Shown here piece after piece: positions 24,455 through 36,444 of a stretch of DNA of 64,000 bases. This stretch comes from Berberis thunbergii. Its lineage: Eukaryota > Streptophyta > Magnoliopsida > Ranunculales > Berberidaceae. Below the pieces are notes generated by a model. The model did no database searches. It was not told the DNA's origin and was given only the letters and a program-made list of their open reading frames with translations. Within the stretch, counting starts at the first letter, position 1. Each line of letters starts with the position of its first letter. The translations under genes and the position numbers were made by a program. The stretch lies in the NCBI GenBank assembly GCA_003290165.1, contig QNQO01000555.1, positions 186,001 to 250,000 of the forward strand, given 5' to 3'.

Positions 24455-25254
24455 TACTCTTCAGTGAGAAGGATATCGAGGGGTGACATGATTATCCCCT
24501 TTTCCTTTTATCCAGATATGTAAAACTATTTTTATTGAAGAAATGTCTATTGGTTTCTGTATTATTTGTGCATCAACAAGACTCCTTATGTATATCAATG
24601 ATCCTTTTTGTTGTCAATCAGCTATATACCTTGGAGGCAATATTCATGTACCACATCATTATATATCAAATATCTTTGTCCAATAATGAAATAATCTAGC
24701 TTTATATTGGATGTTCTGAGCTCTGTGTGTGCCTCTGTTGGGAGAGGTGGAGCTTAATAGTTATTTTTTTTTGTTAAAGTCAATAGTTATGTATATGAAC
24801 GCACAAAAATAAAGAAATCTATGTAAAATAGGTTTATATCTTACATGACATGTTCAATATGAAAAAGAGTACCTTGGAACGAACTAGTAACCACAAAGTA
24901 GACAATATCTCCCAGAGTTGGGAAATGTTTAAATAGTCCAGAATATAATTAGCAAACAAATTTAAACTCAATCTGGTGGCTTTCGTTGGATCGAGTAGGA
25001 TTTTAGGTCAAGCAAAGTTGGGCTTTAGGTATGATTTCCATCGAGTTGTAGGTAATGTAGGTTGCATGAACCCAATCTATGTTTTGATGGGTTGAAATAT
25101 GGATTTTTAGTTTATGTTTGATTAGGTTTTTAATGGGCTGATTTGGCATGTTTGTTCTGTTTTTGACCCCATACCTGATCGTGACCCCACCACCTTAATT
25201 ACCCCAGCTTTTACTCCAGGTAGAAGTCCTTGATCACCTATTGAATTTTTGAAG
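24455..25254. other. 3' untranslated-like tail of the DEG1 exon and spacer
   Basis: The first 270 bases look like a plant 3' UTR with AATGAAATAA near 24690. The remainder is AT-rich spacer in front of the CACTA-2 transposase gene. No gene was seen. Confidence 0.5.
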
Positions 25255-28200
25255 ATGGATAAAGATTGGGTGCATCTTAACAGGTAATGTGACCATACAA
25301 CAACATAATTTGACATTTAAAGATTAGTTACTCTTAGTGAGTCTTAGTGAATTTTTTTATTTGTTTGTTAACTATAGAGCTTCCCACGAGTATATGCGAA
25401 GAGCATGGAATTTTGTGAAAATGGGGGAAAAGAATTAAGAAAATGTAGATAAAGTTTTATGCTCTTGCAAAGATTGTCGAAACTTAAATCATTATCGCTA
25501 CTATAAAATTTTTGAGCATTTGGTGATTGCGGGGATGTATCCTACATACACAAATTGGTATCACCATGGGGACCCATATTTTACATGTGAGCAGATGAAG
25601 ACATTGGTATGTCTGAAGCAAATAACTTATACAAGGCAATCAACTTTCATGAAGAAGACTATGTTGAGCCTACTGAATAAATACAATAAAGGGATTGCAA
25701 TGAGAAGTTAGCAGATGCAAAAACTCTTTTGTACCCGAATTGTAAGAAATACACAACATTGTCAGTGATTGTAATTTTGTTAAACACAAAACAGTGAGTG
25801 GATGTCCTGATAAAAGGTTTGATGAACTTCTAGAAATTTTGAATGATATGCTGCTAGTGGACAATATACTTCTGAAGTCCTTGTACCAGGTAAAAAAAAC
25901 TCTAAGGATGTCCGATCTAGGTATGAAATGATCCACGCTTTTGAGAATGATTGTTGTCTTTATAGGAAAGAGTACAAAAATCTGGATAATTGCCCAAAAT
26001 GTGGATTTTCAAGATGGAAGGTATAACGACATACAAAGAACCCTAAAAAAGGTATTGACGCTAAAGTATTGAGATATTTTCCTATCATTCCTAGATTTAA
26101 GAGGATGTTTAAGTTAAGAGAAATGGTTGAGTAATTACGGTAGCTTATAAATCATAAAGGAATTATGGGAAGATGCGCCACCCAATGGATTCAGTAAATT
26201 GGGACTTGATTAATGATAAATGGCAATCATTTTTAGCTGATCTGCGTAATCTTCGGCTTGGATTGCCACTGATGGCTTTAATCCCTTCTCCAATTTGAGT
26301 TGCAAAAATAACTCTTGGTTAGTTATGCTTGTTACACACAACTTGTCTCCTTGATTATGCATGAAAAGTGATAATATTATGTTAAAACTACTGAATCGAG
26401 GATACTCAACCCCTTATAAAAGACTTACAACTTCTATAGGGCAATGGGGTGAGTTCTTATGATGCCTTCAGTAAAACAATCTTCAATCTGAGAGCAATCT
26501 TACTGTGGACCATACATGATCTTCCAACCTATGAGAATATTGCAGGGTGCATTACACATGGAAAAATGACATGCCCAATATGTGGCAAGGATACACACCA
26601 TAATTGGTTGAAATGCAATAGAAAATTTTCATTCATGGTTCGTAGAAAAATTTCTTCCACCGACACATTCATTTCATAAAAAAAAAAAAAAAAAAAAAAA
26701 TCATGGTTTGATGGAAACGATGAACATGGAATCATGACAGGCAAAAACATTTCCAATGTTCTCAAAGATTTTGTGAATGACTTTGGAAAAGATGATACAA
26801 GATAGCGAACGAGAAATGCCAAAGATGGCGGTGGTGAACGAAAAATGTGGAATAAAAGGTCAATCTTTTTCAACATGCCATATTGGGAGGTAAGTGTTTT
26901 TGTATCAATATTAATTTTTATAAAAATATATACTAGTCTGTTAATTTAATTTGTATATTTTTGTATTGACTTTTAGGAATTGTCATTACGTCATAATCTG
27001 GATATGATGCACGTGGTGAAAAAATGTTTGTGAAAGTTTAGTAGGCACATTATTGCATAGTGTGAAATCAAAAGATGGAGTCAATGCTCATAATGATTTG
27101 GAAGATATGTGAATTAGGAAGGACTTATGTGCAGAAAAATGAGGAACCAAGTTTTACCTTTCTCCATCTCTACATACATTATCCAAGGCTGAAAAGAATC
27201 TATTCTTAAAGAGGTTATTTGACTTAAAATTGTCGTATGGACATGCTTCAAATATTGGCAAGATGACAGGCCTCAAGTCCCATGATTACCATGTTCTTAT
27301 GCAACAATTAATATCGGTAGCTTTAAGAGAGGTTGCTACCAAAAGGGCCAAGGAATGCTATATTTCATTTTTGCTCATTCTTCAAGAAAATATGTCAACG
27401 TGTTATTGATCGAAAAAACATAATAGCCCTTGTGAGTGAGGTGGTTGAAACCTTGTGAATGCTGGATAGGTACTTCCCAACTTCATTTTTCACCATTTCG
27501 ATGCACTTGCCAATTCATTTAGGGAGAGAAGTACGATTGTTTGGACCTACCCAGTATCGTTGGATGTGCCCCTTTAACAGGCAAGGAATGTCTATATTGA
27601 GTTTTTTTAACTTATTTGTTTCGCTGAGTTATATCAAATTTAATGTGATGATTTTATGTCTTTAGAGATATGAAAATATTGAAAGGATATGTAAGGAATT
27701 GTAAACGTCCTGAGGGCTGGATGGCAGAATTTACTCTTGCAAACGAGTCCTTGGATTTTTGTAGTGAGTTTTTAAAAAAATTAATTGAAGTGGGCCATCA
27801 AGATGTTTGCAATGAAGATCCAACTCATGAAGTAATTCTTGAGGGTTGTCCAATTTCTAGGGGTAAGCCAGTTAAATTAAATAATACGGAGAAAGAAATT
27901 GCACACCGTTGTGTTTTATTTAATACAGTTGTGGTGGAACCATATTTAAAGTAAGTAAAATTACTATAATTTCATATTTTATTACCATATTATTTATAAG
28001 ATATTATATGATCACTTTTGGATTTTATTAGGATGCATTTAGAGGAGTTAATGCAATCAAACAAAAGTCTTAAGAAAATTTCAAGGTTAGCGTGGAAGAT
28101 GCATACTAAGAAATTTGCAGACTGGTTAAAAGAGAAGGTTGCTTGCTTTCTATAAATAGTCATTGTTTATCAAAGTACAATCTTTTACTATTCATAATTT

Positions 28201-28921
28201 GGCTATTTTTTTTTATTTTTTATTTTTTAGGTTCCTGTCACCTCTTCTTCAATTGATCAATCAGAGACATTAAAATGGATAGAAAATGGGCCCCCAATTA
28301 AATGCATTGTCCTATTCCAGATATATGATCAATGAGCAGTTGTTCCACACAAATAATGTTGACAGATCAACACAAAATAGCGGTGTCTTTTATGAAGCAA
28401 CAACCATGTGTAGAGCAAGTGCAAAGGATATTGCACAAGTAGTTGATGTTGTGCAATATTATGGAATATTAAAAGATATAATTCTGTTAGATTGCCACAT
28501 ATTTTATTTTCTCATCTTTAAGTGTCATTGGGAAACTTTTTTTTTTTTGAAAGGCAAGCGTGTCGCTGGTGGGTATAGAACCCAAGATGTGGGGGTTAAA
28601 CCACCACAACCTTAACCATCCAACCGGGCTACCATCAATGTTGGCAAATGATGTCAGGGTGGAAGACAGATTTACACTTGTTTTGATACCTTTATCCTAG
28701 CATCTTAAGCAAAACAAGTCATTTACTCTAGGGTAGATGATTTATCTGATTGGTATGTTGTATTGAAGGCCCCACCTAAAGATTTCCATTACTTGGTGGT
28801 GATGTATTATAAGAAAGAAGATACAGCTTCCACGCCATAATGGGTTGAGATGGACATTGATGATTCTAATGATGAAGAATGTGGTTATGTGAGGGAAGAT
28901 TGTGAGGGCATATACGAGTGA
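25255..28921 (+). pseudogene. CACTA-2 TNP2-type transposase, decayed
   Basis: It opens MDKDWVHLNR, then ASHEYMRRAWNFV and KVLCSCKDCRNLNHYRY...EHLVIAGMYPTYTNWYHHGD, the Transpos_assoc domain. Core blocks of Transposase_21 follow in scattered frames: CPKCGFSRW-like (26000), WIATDGFNPFSNLS (26265), CGPYMIFQP (26510), and CPICGKDTHHNWLKC (26570). DUF4218/DUF4216-like blocks come next: FGPTQYRWMCPFNR (27540), ILKGYVRNCKRPEGWMAE (27675), LKWIENGPPIKCIV (28270), and VDDLSDWYVVLKAPPKDFHYL (28735). Many stops and frameshifts, a 22-base A run at about 26678 and a SINE at 28536 make it non-functional. Introns such as 27955-28030 appear to be kept. Confidence 0.82.
28536..28636 (-). mobile_element. tRNA-derived SINE
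   Basis: Read on the minus strand it begins GATGGTAGCCCGGTTGGATGG (A-box-like), continues with a B-box-like GGGTTCTATACCC, and ends in a poly-A tail that appears as a T run at 28536-28547. It is about 100 bp and interrupts the transposase pseudogene. I could not settle its target duplication. Confidence 0.65.
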
Positions 28922-29174
28922 TATTTGGTCTTTCAAAGTTTGATTGAAAATTTTTGGTTGAGGCTCTAAGTTTGGAGCTTGTATTCATTTTTGATCAGTT
29001 GATGAAAAATGAAATTTTTATTTGTTATGTTAATTAATTCTCTATTTGCATACCTTAATAAAGCTTTTTTATGTCTATCTATTTCACTAGTTTATAATAA
29101 TGATTGAAACTAACATATATGCTTTTCGATTTGTGGTGGAATTAACATGCTATCACTCTTCTTTGTAGCAGAGT
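28922..29174. other. Spacer between the two CACTA-2 genes
   Basis: AT-rich, probably the 3' untranslated part of the transposase gene. No gene was seen. Confidence 0.5.
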
Positions 29175-29246
29175 AGGCATGGCTGGCATAATAAAGTCAA
29201 GAGAAGATTGCTAATGAAAGAAAATAGCCCTGAACCTAATACACAA

Positions 29247-29660
29247 GTTTTAGAAGCATCTGGAATCCCACAATCTCCTCGGAATGGACCTAAATCTTCA
29301 CAAGCAAGCTTGGACACTCCAGCAACCCATACTAGGGGAGCACTTAGAAGATTGGCACGAAGAGATCATGAACCTGATACACAACCTTTAGAAGCAACTA
29401 GAACCCACAATTTCCTCATAATGGACCCAAAACTGACCAAGTAGGCATGGACTCTCCAGCAACCTGTACTAGAGGAGCACTTAGCTAGTTGGCTCGAAGA
29501 GATGATGAACCTAATACACAACAATTTAGAAGCATCTGGAACCCCACATTCTCCTCAGAATGGACCTACATCTTCACAAGTAGGCTTGGACTCTCTAGCA
29601 ACCCGTAGTAGGGGAGCACATAGCAAGTTGGGTCGAAGAGGTGATGAACCTCCTCTAGTA
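29247..29660 (+). repeat. 138-bp coding tandem repeat, three copies
   Basis: Units start near 29247, 29385 and 29523. Each encodes about 46 residues of the pattern LEASGIPQSPRNGPKSSQA followed by SLDTPATHTRGALRRLARR. The period of 138 is a multiple of three, so the repeats kept the frame when they arose. One copy now has a stop. Confidence 0.8.
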
Positions 29661-31124
29661 CCTCCCCACCATCAAGAGGATCAAAATGAATCTGTAATCA
29701 ACGCCATCTTGAATTCTGAGGTAGATGCACAAACTTAACAAGGAATTAAGCGAAAGAGAGGTCAGACCAAAATGAAGAATATTGTTTTGGATTCTAATAG
29801 TCGGGTTGATGTTGAATGGACTGATGGTGGTCAACCATAGGGGCCTGGATCTGTTAGTTTTTCCTCTTACTTAGGACCTCTTGAATAAGAAATAGTACCA
29901 GTAACACTTGATGATTGGAGGAAGCTTTCCATGGAGCATAGAGAAAAATTGTGGAAAGACATACAGGTATGTTATTATTATTCTTTATAAAGTTGAATTT
30001 TTTTATGAGTTTTTATTTTATTTTATAGGAGGGTGGTTTTTTTAATGAATAACTTGCATGCAAGATACAAGATAGAAGGGGAGTGGCAAAAAGATTACAT
30101 ATTTAAGGAGATAAATGCGATGTTTAGGGCTTCAAAATCAAAATTGGTTCAGAAAATTCTTAAGACGCCGAATGAAGAAAAAAGACTTAAGTTTCATCCC
30201 AATAACGTAAAAAAGGCTGAAGAATGGAAGAAATTTGTGAAGAAAAAAAGCAAAGAATTTAAGGTAAATTTTTCATAAATGTTTAGGCATATTTTTTTTG
30301 TACGAGTTAGTATCATGATATGTTTTCACCATCGTCATTTTTTTATTGATAAAAATCATTACAGGCTAAAAGTGCAAAGTTTAAAGCATTGAGGCAAAAA
30401 CAAGTGCCACACACATGTAGTCGAAGGGGATGGTTCGATTGGCTACTGATATGGTGATGTCATGCTTAGTTTATAATTTACTTGTGGAAAATTTATTTTA
30501 TTAATATAATAATTTGTACTTGAGTTTGATATTTGAATTCCATTTTAATGCAAAGAAAAAGAAAAAAAAACAATAACCCCACTTCCCTTTCTATATTTAA
30601 GGTATGGATTAAATCACGGACAATGAGAAATGGTAAACTTGTGAACATAGCAGTCGGTGAAATTATTGTAAGAACATTCCCCTTAATCATGCATATTTAA
30701 CCTGTGAAAAAAGCAGTTGGTGAAATTTGATTTCTAAAACTTATTTACTATTTTACTTTTCGATTCCTTTAGAAAAAATTGAAAACAAATGGAAACATAT
30801 TCACCATCGTCTTCAACAACTAATGTAAAGGAATATGCTCTTTCTAAAGTACTTGGTCAGGATCCCAAAGGAAGAATTAGAGGGATGGGAAAAGGAATGA
30901 CTTTTACTAAATTATCTTTCTTACAAGCAAGGGAAAAACATGTAACTCGGCTTTGTTGTTTATTCAAGTGAGCTATGAATGTACTTGAGCAGTTATTTTT
31001 TGCTTCTAATTTGAAATCTTACACTGTAGGGTCACCCATTTAGGGAACATGATAATATACCTTCGCCAACAAGTGGAATACTAATTCAATCAAAAAGTGC
31101 AAGTTGCTTGATTGGATTGTATCA

Positions 31125-32172
31125 GGGGAAACAATGTCTGTAGCATGATTATCTTCAAGTGATCCAAAAGTACTCGTTAATCATATTCTGCTTGGACCGA
31201 AAGCCATTAAAGTTTGCATAGATCTAGCAATGCAACCTCAAGCACATTTATGGAGGCCTACGGCTGATATGGTTTGTATGGAAGAAGCTATTGGCAATAC
31301 AATTGCATGGCCTACAGACAAATTCATTATAAGTATGAGTCCAAAAAATGTGGAATCTAACAACATTTCTTCTACATCAGTAAGATACTTGCAAATATTT
31401 TTCATACATTATCAATTAGTTTAGGAAAATACACATAATATCATTGTTAATCATTTGTATGAGCATCAAACTCTAATTGGTAATCTTTTGATGTTTTCCT
31501 TTTCTTTTTCTATATTTTGGTGGTTAGCAGATTTTGAAAACTACCTCTAACATCAAATGCAGGATGCTAGATTGGCGTGGATCAAGGGAAATAGTGCCTG
31601 AAGGACATTGGTCTTCATTATATTCTTCTTGGACCTAATGCTTCGAAAGTTTGGGTAGATTTAACAAGAAAACCTGAAGCATTTTTGTGGAGGTCAACAC
31701 CTAATATGGTTTCTATTGAAGTAGCTATCGGTAATAGAGTTGCACGGCCTACTGACAAATTTATCATTGATACAAATGTGGAAAATAAGAGACATAAATA
31801 TGTCAATACCAAAGGTGAGAAATATTTTAAATGCTTCATGATCTGTTTTTAATGTGAAAAATATTAATCTAAAATTGTAGCTAATAGTATTTTTATTTTT
31901 TTTACTTGGTTTGTTAGAATGTGGCTACTAGCTCCAAGAACATCTGCAAGCTACTGGATTGGTGTAGGTCGAGAGAAATGGTAGTTGAAGGACAATGGTT
32001 CTCAAGTGATCTGAAATAATTTATTCATTGTACTCCTTTAGGACCTAATGTCGTATGTGTTGGGTAGACATTGCAAGGAAACCAAATGCGAGTTTATGGA
32101 GGCCTTCATCTGAAATGAGTTCTATTGAAAAAGCAATTGGAAGTCGAGTAGCATGGCCCGTTGACAAAGTTG
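31125..32172 (+). repeat. Three diverged copies of the CACTA C-terminal WRPT...AWPTDK module
   Basis: Each copy reads CKLLDW-like, then a GPNA-like block, then (W)RPTADMVCMEEAIGNTIAWPTDK or variants. The WRP-type words lie near 31250, 31690 and 32100, and the AWPTDK-type words near 31306, 31742 and 32152. The spacing of 410-440 bp suggests exon-level duplication with introns between. A similar module (DUF8039-like) occurs at the C-terminus of other plant CACTA ORF2 proteins. Confidence 0.65.
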
Positions 32173-32646
32173 TTAGGTCGTGATTAATAACTTGCTAACT
32201 AGGTAAGCTTTTATGCATATTTATTTTCAGTTATTTAGTTGTTTTTACATAATATTAGTGTCTTGGTTTTTACATAAGAATTTATTGTTGTCCATAGATT
32301 ATCAGCTCTGCTAACTCTAGTTATCCCAATGGAGAAAATGAGACTAGTTTCCTTGTCAGATTATGTTAACCAAGTTTGCCATTATAGGGAATAGAGGAAC
32401 CCGTGGTCAAACTCTATAATAGTGCACTATCAGAAGTACTTAAATATTTTTATGTTCTTTTAGTTTCATTGGTCCCTCATGTTTTGTTGACCAATTAGAA
32501 ATAAGCCCTCCACATGGGAGGGACCCCAACACATTATTCTAATCCTTCCAATCTTAGATTGCCTACTCCAGCCTTTGGGGAGTGTTTGACATCTTTCATA
32601 ATTTCAAATATTTCGGAAGTCCTTGTTTAAGTGATTGGACATTCTA
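32173..32646. other. no recognisable gene
   Basis: AT-rich spacer after CACTA-2 ORF2. No similarity was recognised. Confidence 0.5.
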
Positions 32647-33127
32647 GCATTTGCAATATTCATTTTAGATCTGAGGGAGAGGAAGAGGAAGAGGAAGAGA
32701 AAGGGGCTCCAAGGGAGAGGAAGAGGAAAGGAGCTACGGGTTAGGGTTCGCTCGAGAGGAATAAGACGAAGAAGAGGAGGAGGGTTCGGACCCGGAGCTG
32801 AGCAGAGAAGAAAATTCACCTCCTCCATCTACTCTGAGTTTGGACAGTGGCATGAACAGCTCAAAATGCTCAGATGAATCGAGGAATAACCCAAGTGGCA
32901 AGTTGAAGACATCTACAGTTTTTATCCAGCTCATTTCATGTGGAGCATTGACTAAAAATCAACAGTTCTCGTTGATTCCGTAGCTGAAGCCTACACTACC
33001 GCGTGTGGTGTCTAGTATATCGAGAGAGATGGAGTGTTTGATAGAGAGGTTTCCGAGTTTTTGTGGGAGGAGATTGGAGGAGTACTTCAATCAGAGCTCG
33101 TTGATTGAGAAGACAAAGAAGAATTAG
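32647..33127 (+). pseudogene. Captured SOSEKI (DUF966) C-terminal fragment
   Basis: One frame reads GSDPELSREENSPPPSTLSLDSGMNSS...SGKLKTSTVFIQLISCGA...QQFSLIP, a TAG, then LKPTLPRVVSSISREMECLIERFPSFCGRRLEEYF...SSLIEKTKKN and a stop at 33125-33127. The QLISCG...LIP core and the EYF..SLIE tail are those of SOSEKI polarity proteins. Two in-frame stops (one near 32760, one after LIP where a Gln codon would fit) mark it as broken. The first 249 bp are repeated inverted at 34056-34304, where the first stop is absent. Confidence 0.72.
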
Positions 33128-33361
33128 GGCGTGTTTGGTTGTACTATATTTTAGGTTTACAAGTTTTTGTATTTGAATGTTCAAGTTACATAAGAAATGC
33201 AATGGAAATCTCTCTGGTTGTAGAATTAATTTTTCTGAGAAATTTTACAATTTTTTGTTGATGAAAATTTCTAAAAAGCCTGATTTGAATTCGAAATCAC
33301 TGAGACAAGAATTTCCATCTTAACTAAACTTCCAGTAACAACCCATTACAAGAATTTCCCC
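33128..33361. other. Spacer
   Basis: No gene was seen. AT-rich sequence between the SOSEKI and H2B fragments. Confidence 0.5.
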
Positions 33362-33574
33362 TTAGCTAGATGTAAACTTGGTGACAGCCTTAGTCCCCTC
33401 AGACACGGCGTGCTTGGCTAACTCCCCGGGCAAGACCAGCCTGACAGCAGTCTGAATCTCCCGGGAGGTAATAGTGGGTTTCTTGTTATACCTGGCAAGC
33501 TTGGAGGCTTCGTGAGCAAGTTTCTCAAAGATGTTATTGATGAATGAGTTCATGAGACTTGCAGAGATACACAT
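33362..33574 (-). pseudogene. Histone H2B C-terminal fragment
   Basis: The minus frame encodes [63 protein letters not shown] and a stop. This is the C-terminal half of plant H2B, nearly unchanged. It lacks the N-terminal tail and first helix. The sequence upstream (33575-33610) is not H2B. Ubiquitinated-lysine context (AVTKFTSS) is intact. It lies in the loop between the two inverted SOSEKI arms. Confidence 0.9.
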
Positions 33575-34055
33575 GGGTGCTTTAATTCTTTGTTGGGCTG
33601 GAAAGACCTGTACATTTCTTGTGGTTGGGTTAGACTTTAGAAATAGCTCATGAGAGATTTCTTCTCATATATAACAATGAAGAACCCTTTTTCCACTATT
33701 CTACTTTCCTCTGTTCTTTGCAAATAGATATGTGATGCAAGAGTTGTTTAGTGGTGATGACAGACAGATAGTTGCTAAAATATTCTTCTGGGATATGCAG
33801 TTCCAGTTCCAGTATTGATGGAATGTGGTCAGTTTTTGTAGGCATGATCTTTTTTTGGTTACAAAACATTAGCAGTTTTTAGGATTGAAGTTTTGTGTTT
33901 TGAGAATGGAAACAAATACATCTCATCCTGTTTGATTAACTAGGATCATAATTCTTCATTGGACTATGATGAAAACAAGCAAGCTATATAGAATTGATGA
34001 TTATCATCATCGTGTAAAATAATGCTCCATTATTGAACTTGTTAAGTAATAGAAG
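33575..34055. other. Spacer within the inverted-repeat loop
   Basis: No gene was seen. AT-rich sequence between the H2B fragment and the second SOSEKI arm. Confidence 0.5.
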
Positions 34056-34304
34056 CTTGGGTTATTCCTCGATTCATCTGAGCATTTTGAGCTGTTCATG
34101 CCACTGTCCAAACTCAGAGTAGATGGAGGAGGTGAATTTTCTTCTCTGCTCAGCTCCGGGTCCGAACCCTCCTCCTCTTCTTCGTCTTCTTCCTCTCGAG
34201 CGAACCCTAACCCGCAGCTCCTTTCCTCTTCCTCTCCCTTGGAGCCCCTTTCTCTTCCTCTTCCTCTTCCTCTCCCTCAGATCTAAAATGAATATTGCAA
34301 ATGC
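34056..34304 (-). repeat. Inverted copy of the SOSEKI fragment (second arm)
   Basis: It is the reverse complement of 32647-32895 over 249 bp with few differences, such as an intact Glu codon where the first arm has TAA. The minus-strand frame therefore stays open through an acidic run into SREENSPPPSTLSLDSG. The upstream side (34305-34560) holds the palindromic words CGGATCAGATCCG and CCGTTGGATTTCATCCAACGG and a GC-rich leader-like stretch. Confidence 0.88.
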
Positions 34305-34809
34305 AAACCCAAAACACAGACCCTCTCTCTCTGTTTTCAGCTCTTCTTTTCCAATGCATAATCTCAGCCATCGGATCAGATCCGACGGTTGTAATATATT
34401 CAAAATCTGCCACCCCTTTTCAACATAATCTGCATTTGAATTCAGTCGATATGAGCCGTTGGATTTCATCCAACGGTTCACACGCGTGCGCTGGACGGCC
34501 TCCAGCACACCCCGCGCAGGAGCCCCCCCGGGTCCGTTACTTATTGTTGCAATGTGTACCTTAGCACACAAGCTCTTATCATGCAGATTATGTCGATGAT
34601 TTTGGTTTCGAGTTAGGCATAGATCTGTCCAACTATTGCATATTGAGTTTTGTTTTTCTCATTAAACACACCCAAAAAAAGGAAGGAAAATGCACCCATT
34701 TGATGCACCTGAATCCTTTCAGTGAATTTGCAGATGCTATACTGTTGTTGATCTTTTGTTGTATGCATTTTGTGACATGCTTGTATACATTTATCTTTTT
34801 CCCTTTTAC

Positions 34810-35075
34810 TAGTCAGAGGCATTATTGGATGGAGATCAGATGTATAGCAACTTGCAGACAAACATTCAACAATATTTTTATTTTCTTTCAGTTCATTAGT
34901 TCAGAGTTTGGAAGAAATTGGTGTGAGTATTAAAAGGCTTGATCAGCAAAGCTTGGATTTGGATATGGGTTTAGATCATGCTAATCAAACTTCTCTGGGT
35001 GAAAAAAAAGAAGATGATGTTATGGCCTATGGAGATGAGCTTAGACATCATTCAGAAAAAGCTTGCAGATTTGGG
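34810..35075 (+). pseudogene. Two unidentified plus-strand exons
   Basis: A first piece (about 34811-34865) reads SEALLDGDQMYSNLQTNIQ. After a TTTCTTTCAG acceptor a second (34891-35075) reads SLVQSLEEIGVSIKRLDQQSLDLDMGLDHANQTSLGEKKEDDVMAYGDELRHHSEK. The helical, Leu/Gln/Glu-rich style suggests a coiled-coil protein. I do not recognise the family. Confidence 0.4.
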
Positions 35076-35099
35076 TATGTGGGTTGTAGAATTCTTCTT

Positions 35100-36440
35100 A
35101 AAAAAAAATTTAGGGAAACCTAACTGACGTCGTTAGACTGCTCGCTCTGAAAAACTCAAAAGCTAAGTCCCTTTCCCCATTTCACCATTTCGTCGTTCCC
35201 TCTGCAGGAATCGTTCCCTCTTCGATTTCATCTTCGACTTCAAAAGCTCAGAAGATCTCTCTGAAGAAAAGCTAAGTCTGAAGGTCAATGGTGGCATGGG
35301 TTTCGTGTTAATTTCTGGTAGTAGGTTTCTAGATCTAGGATTTTCAGTGATTTCGTGTTGATTTTTTATGGTGGGTTTCCAAATCTAGGTTTTCTCAGTG
35401 ATTTTGTGTTGATTTCTAGTAGTGGATTTCCAGATGAAGGGTTTGGAAGTGATTTCGTGTTGATTCAAAGGCGTCGTGTTCGATTTTGTGGTGATTGAAA
35501 GGCCTTGAAAGGAAGTCAGTGAAGAAGCAAAACCAGATCTGGGGTTCTCTTCCAACTATCTCAGGTAACACCCTTCTTCTCCATGTTGCTTGACATGGAA
35601 TCCACCTTTTCTTCTCACTGTAATTCACTAAACCAATAGTGTTAATTGACAGGGGAGGGATTTGGTGTTTGGGTTTGGAAGACAAGGATCCCACAAAACT
35701 GTTTTCAAAACTTGATTCTAGCCGGCATTTGTGGGTCACATATATTCATTCACTTTCAATTTTTTTTAAGGGAGGTTCGTTCACCTTTATTTTTTAAAGG
35801 GGTCTCTTGTGGAGACCTTGTGGAGTTGTTCATGTCTTTGTATTAGTACCAAAGCAAGAAACATTTGAACAAACCCTCATGATACACACCCACAACACCC
35901 CATGGAAGAAGGTGGCATTAGGTATGAAAGCTTATCTTTTCTGTTCATTGAATGACCCCTACTAACATTCATCGTTTAAACCATGTATGCATATTTCTAT
36001 TAATCATCAAACTAAAATAGGAGATCAAGTTCTTGATCACTTAAACAATAATAATTTGTCAGTTCATATTGGTTTTGAATGTTCCACATCTAGATTTGCA
36101 CTATTTTCAAGTTAACGAAGATGAAGAAGAGGTAATTTGGTCATCAATCATGAGCAGTAGTATTATTATCTTAAATTTAATTTAGATGGCATTGTGATTT
36201 CTTCAGAGACACATAAGCCTGGTAACACATAAGCTTTTATCTTTGATCCATTTGCCAAGCATGAGAAACATGCTTCAACTCACTAAACAAAGTATGAACT
36301 CAAATTGGCTAGTATGAACTCAAATTGGCTAGTATGAACTCAAATTGGTTGGTTGGGGTCAGTATGTGAAGGTGTGTTATATGAACTCTGTCTGATGTTT
36401 TTTTGTAACCATTATTTTTTTTGGTTCACTCGTGTTATTT
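35100..36440. other. Leader-like and repetitive sequence without a recognised gene
   Basis: At 35295-35465 three or four units of about 55-60 bp repeat the phrase GTGATTTCGTGTTGATTTCTAGTAGTGG. At 36287-36352 AGTATGAACTCAAATTGGCT is repeated three times. The stretch 35150-35280 is CT-rich like a 5' leader. Confidence 0.55.
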
Positions 36441-36444
36441 TTTT

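Larger units (their letters stand above)
29175..32172 (+). pseudogene. CACTA-2 second ORF (TNPA-like, Transposase_24 type), decayed
   Basis: It starts MAGIIKSREDC-like around 29180 and runs into proline/serine repeats (29247-29660). Then come VDVEWTDGGQP...SYLGPLE and PVTLDDWRKLSMEHREKLWKDI, a DNA-binding region (YIFKEINAMFRASKSKLVQKI, 30095), WKKFVKKKSKEFKAKSAKFKALRQKQVPHTCSRRGW, and ALSKVLGQDPKGRIRGMGKGMT (30838). The order matches plant En/Spm Transposase_24 proteins. A three-fold C-terminal module follows (31125-32172). Several stops break it. In-frame introns (for example 30260-30365) are plausible. Confidence 0.75.

Noticed and set aside
32604..32934. Overlapping Arg/Lys-rich and Leu/Pro-rich frames in the SOSEKI segment and its inverted copy
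   Set aside because: They are shadows of an acidic/Ser-rich SOSEKI frame in a GAGGAAGAG repeat. The frame with real family motifs is a different one.
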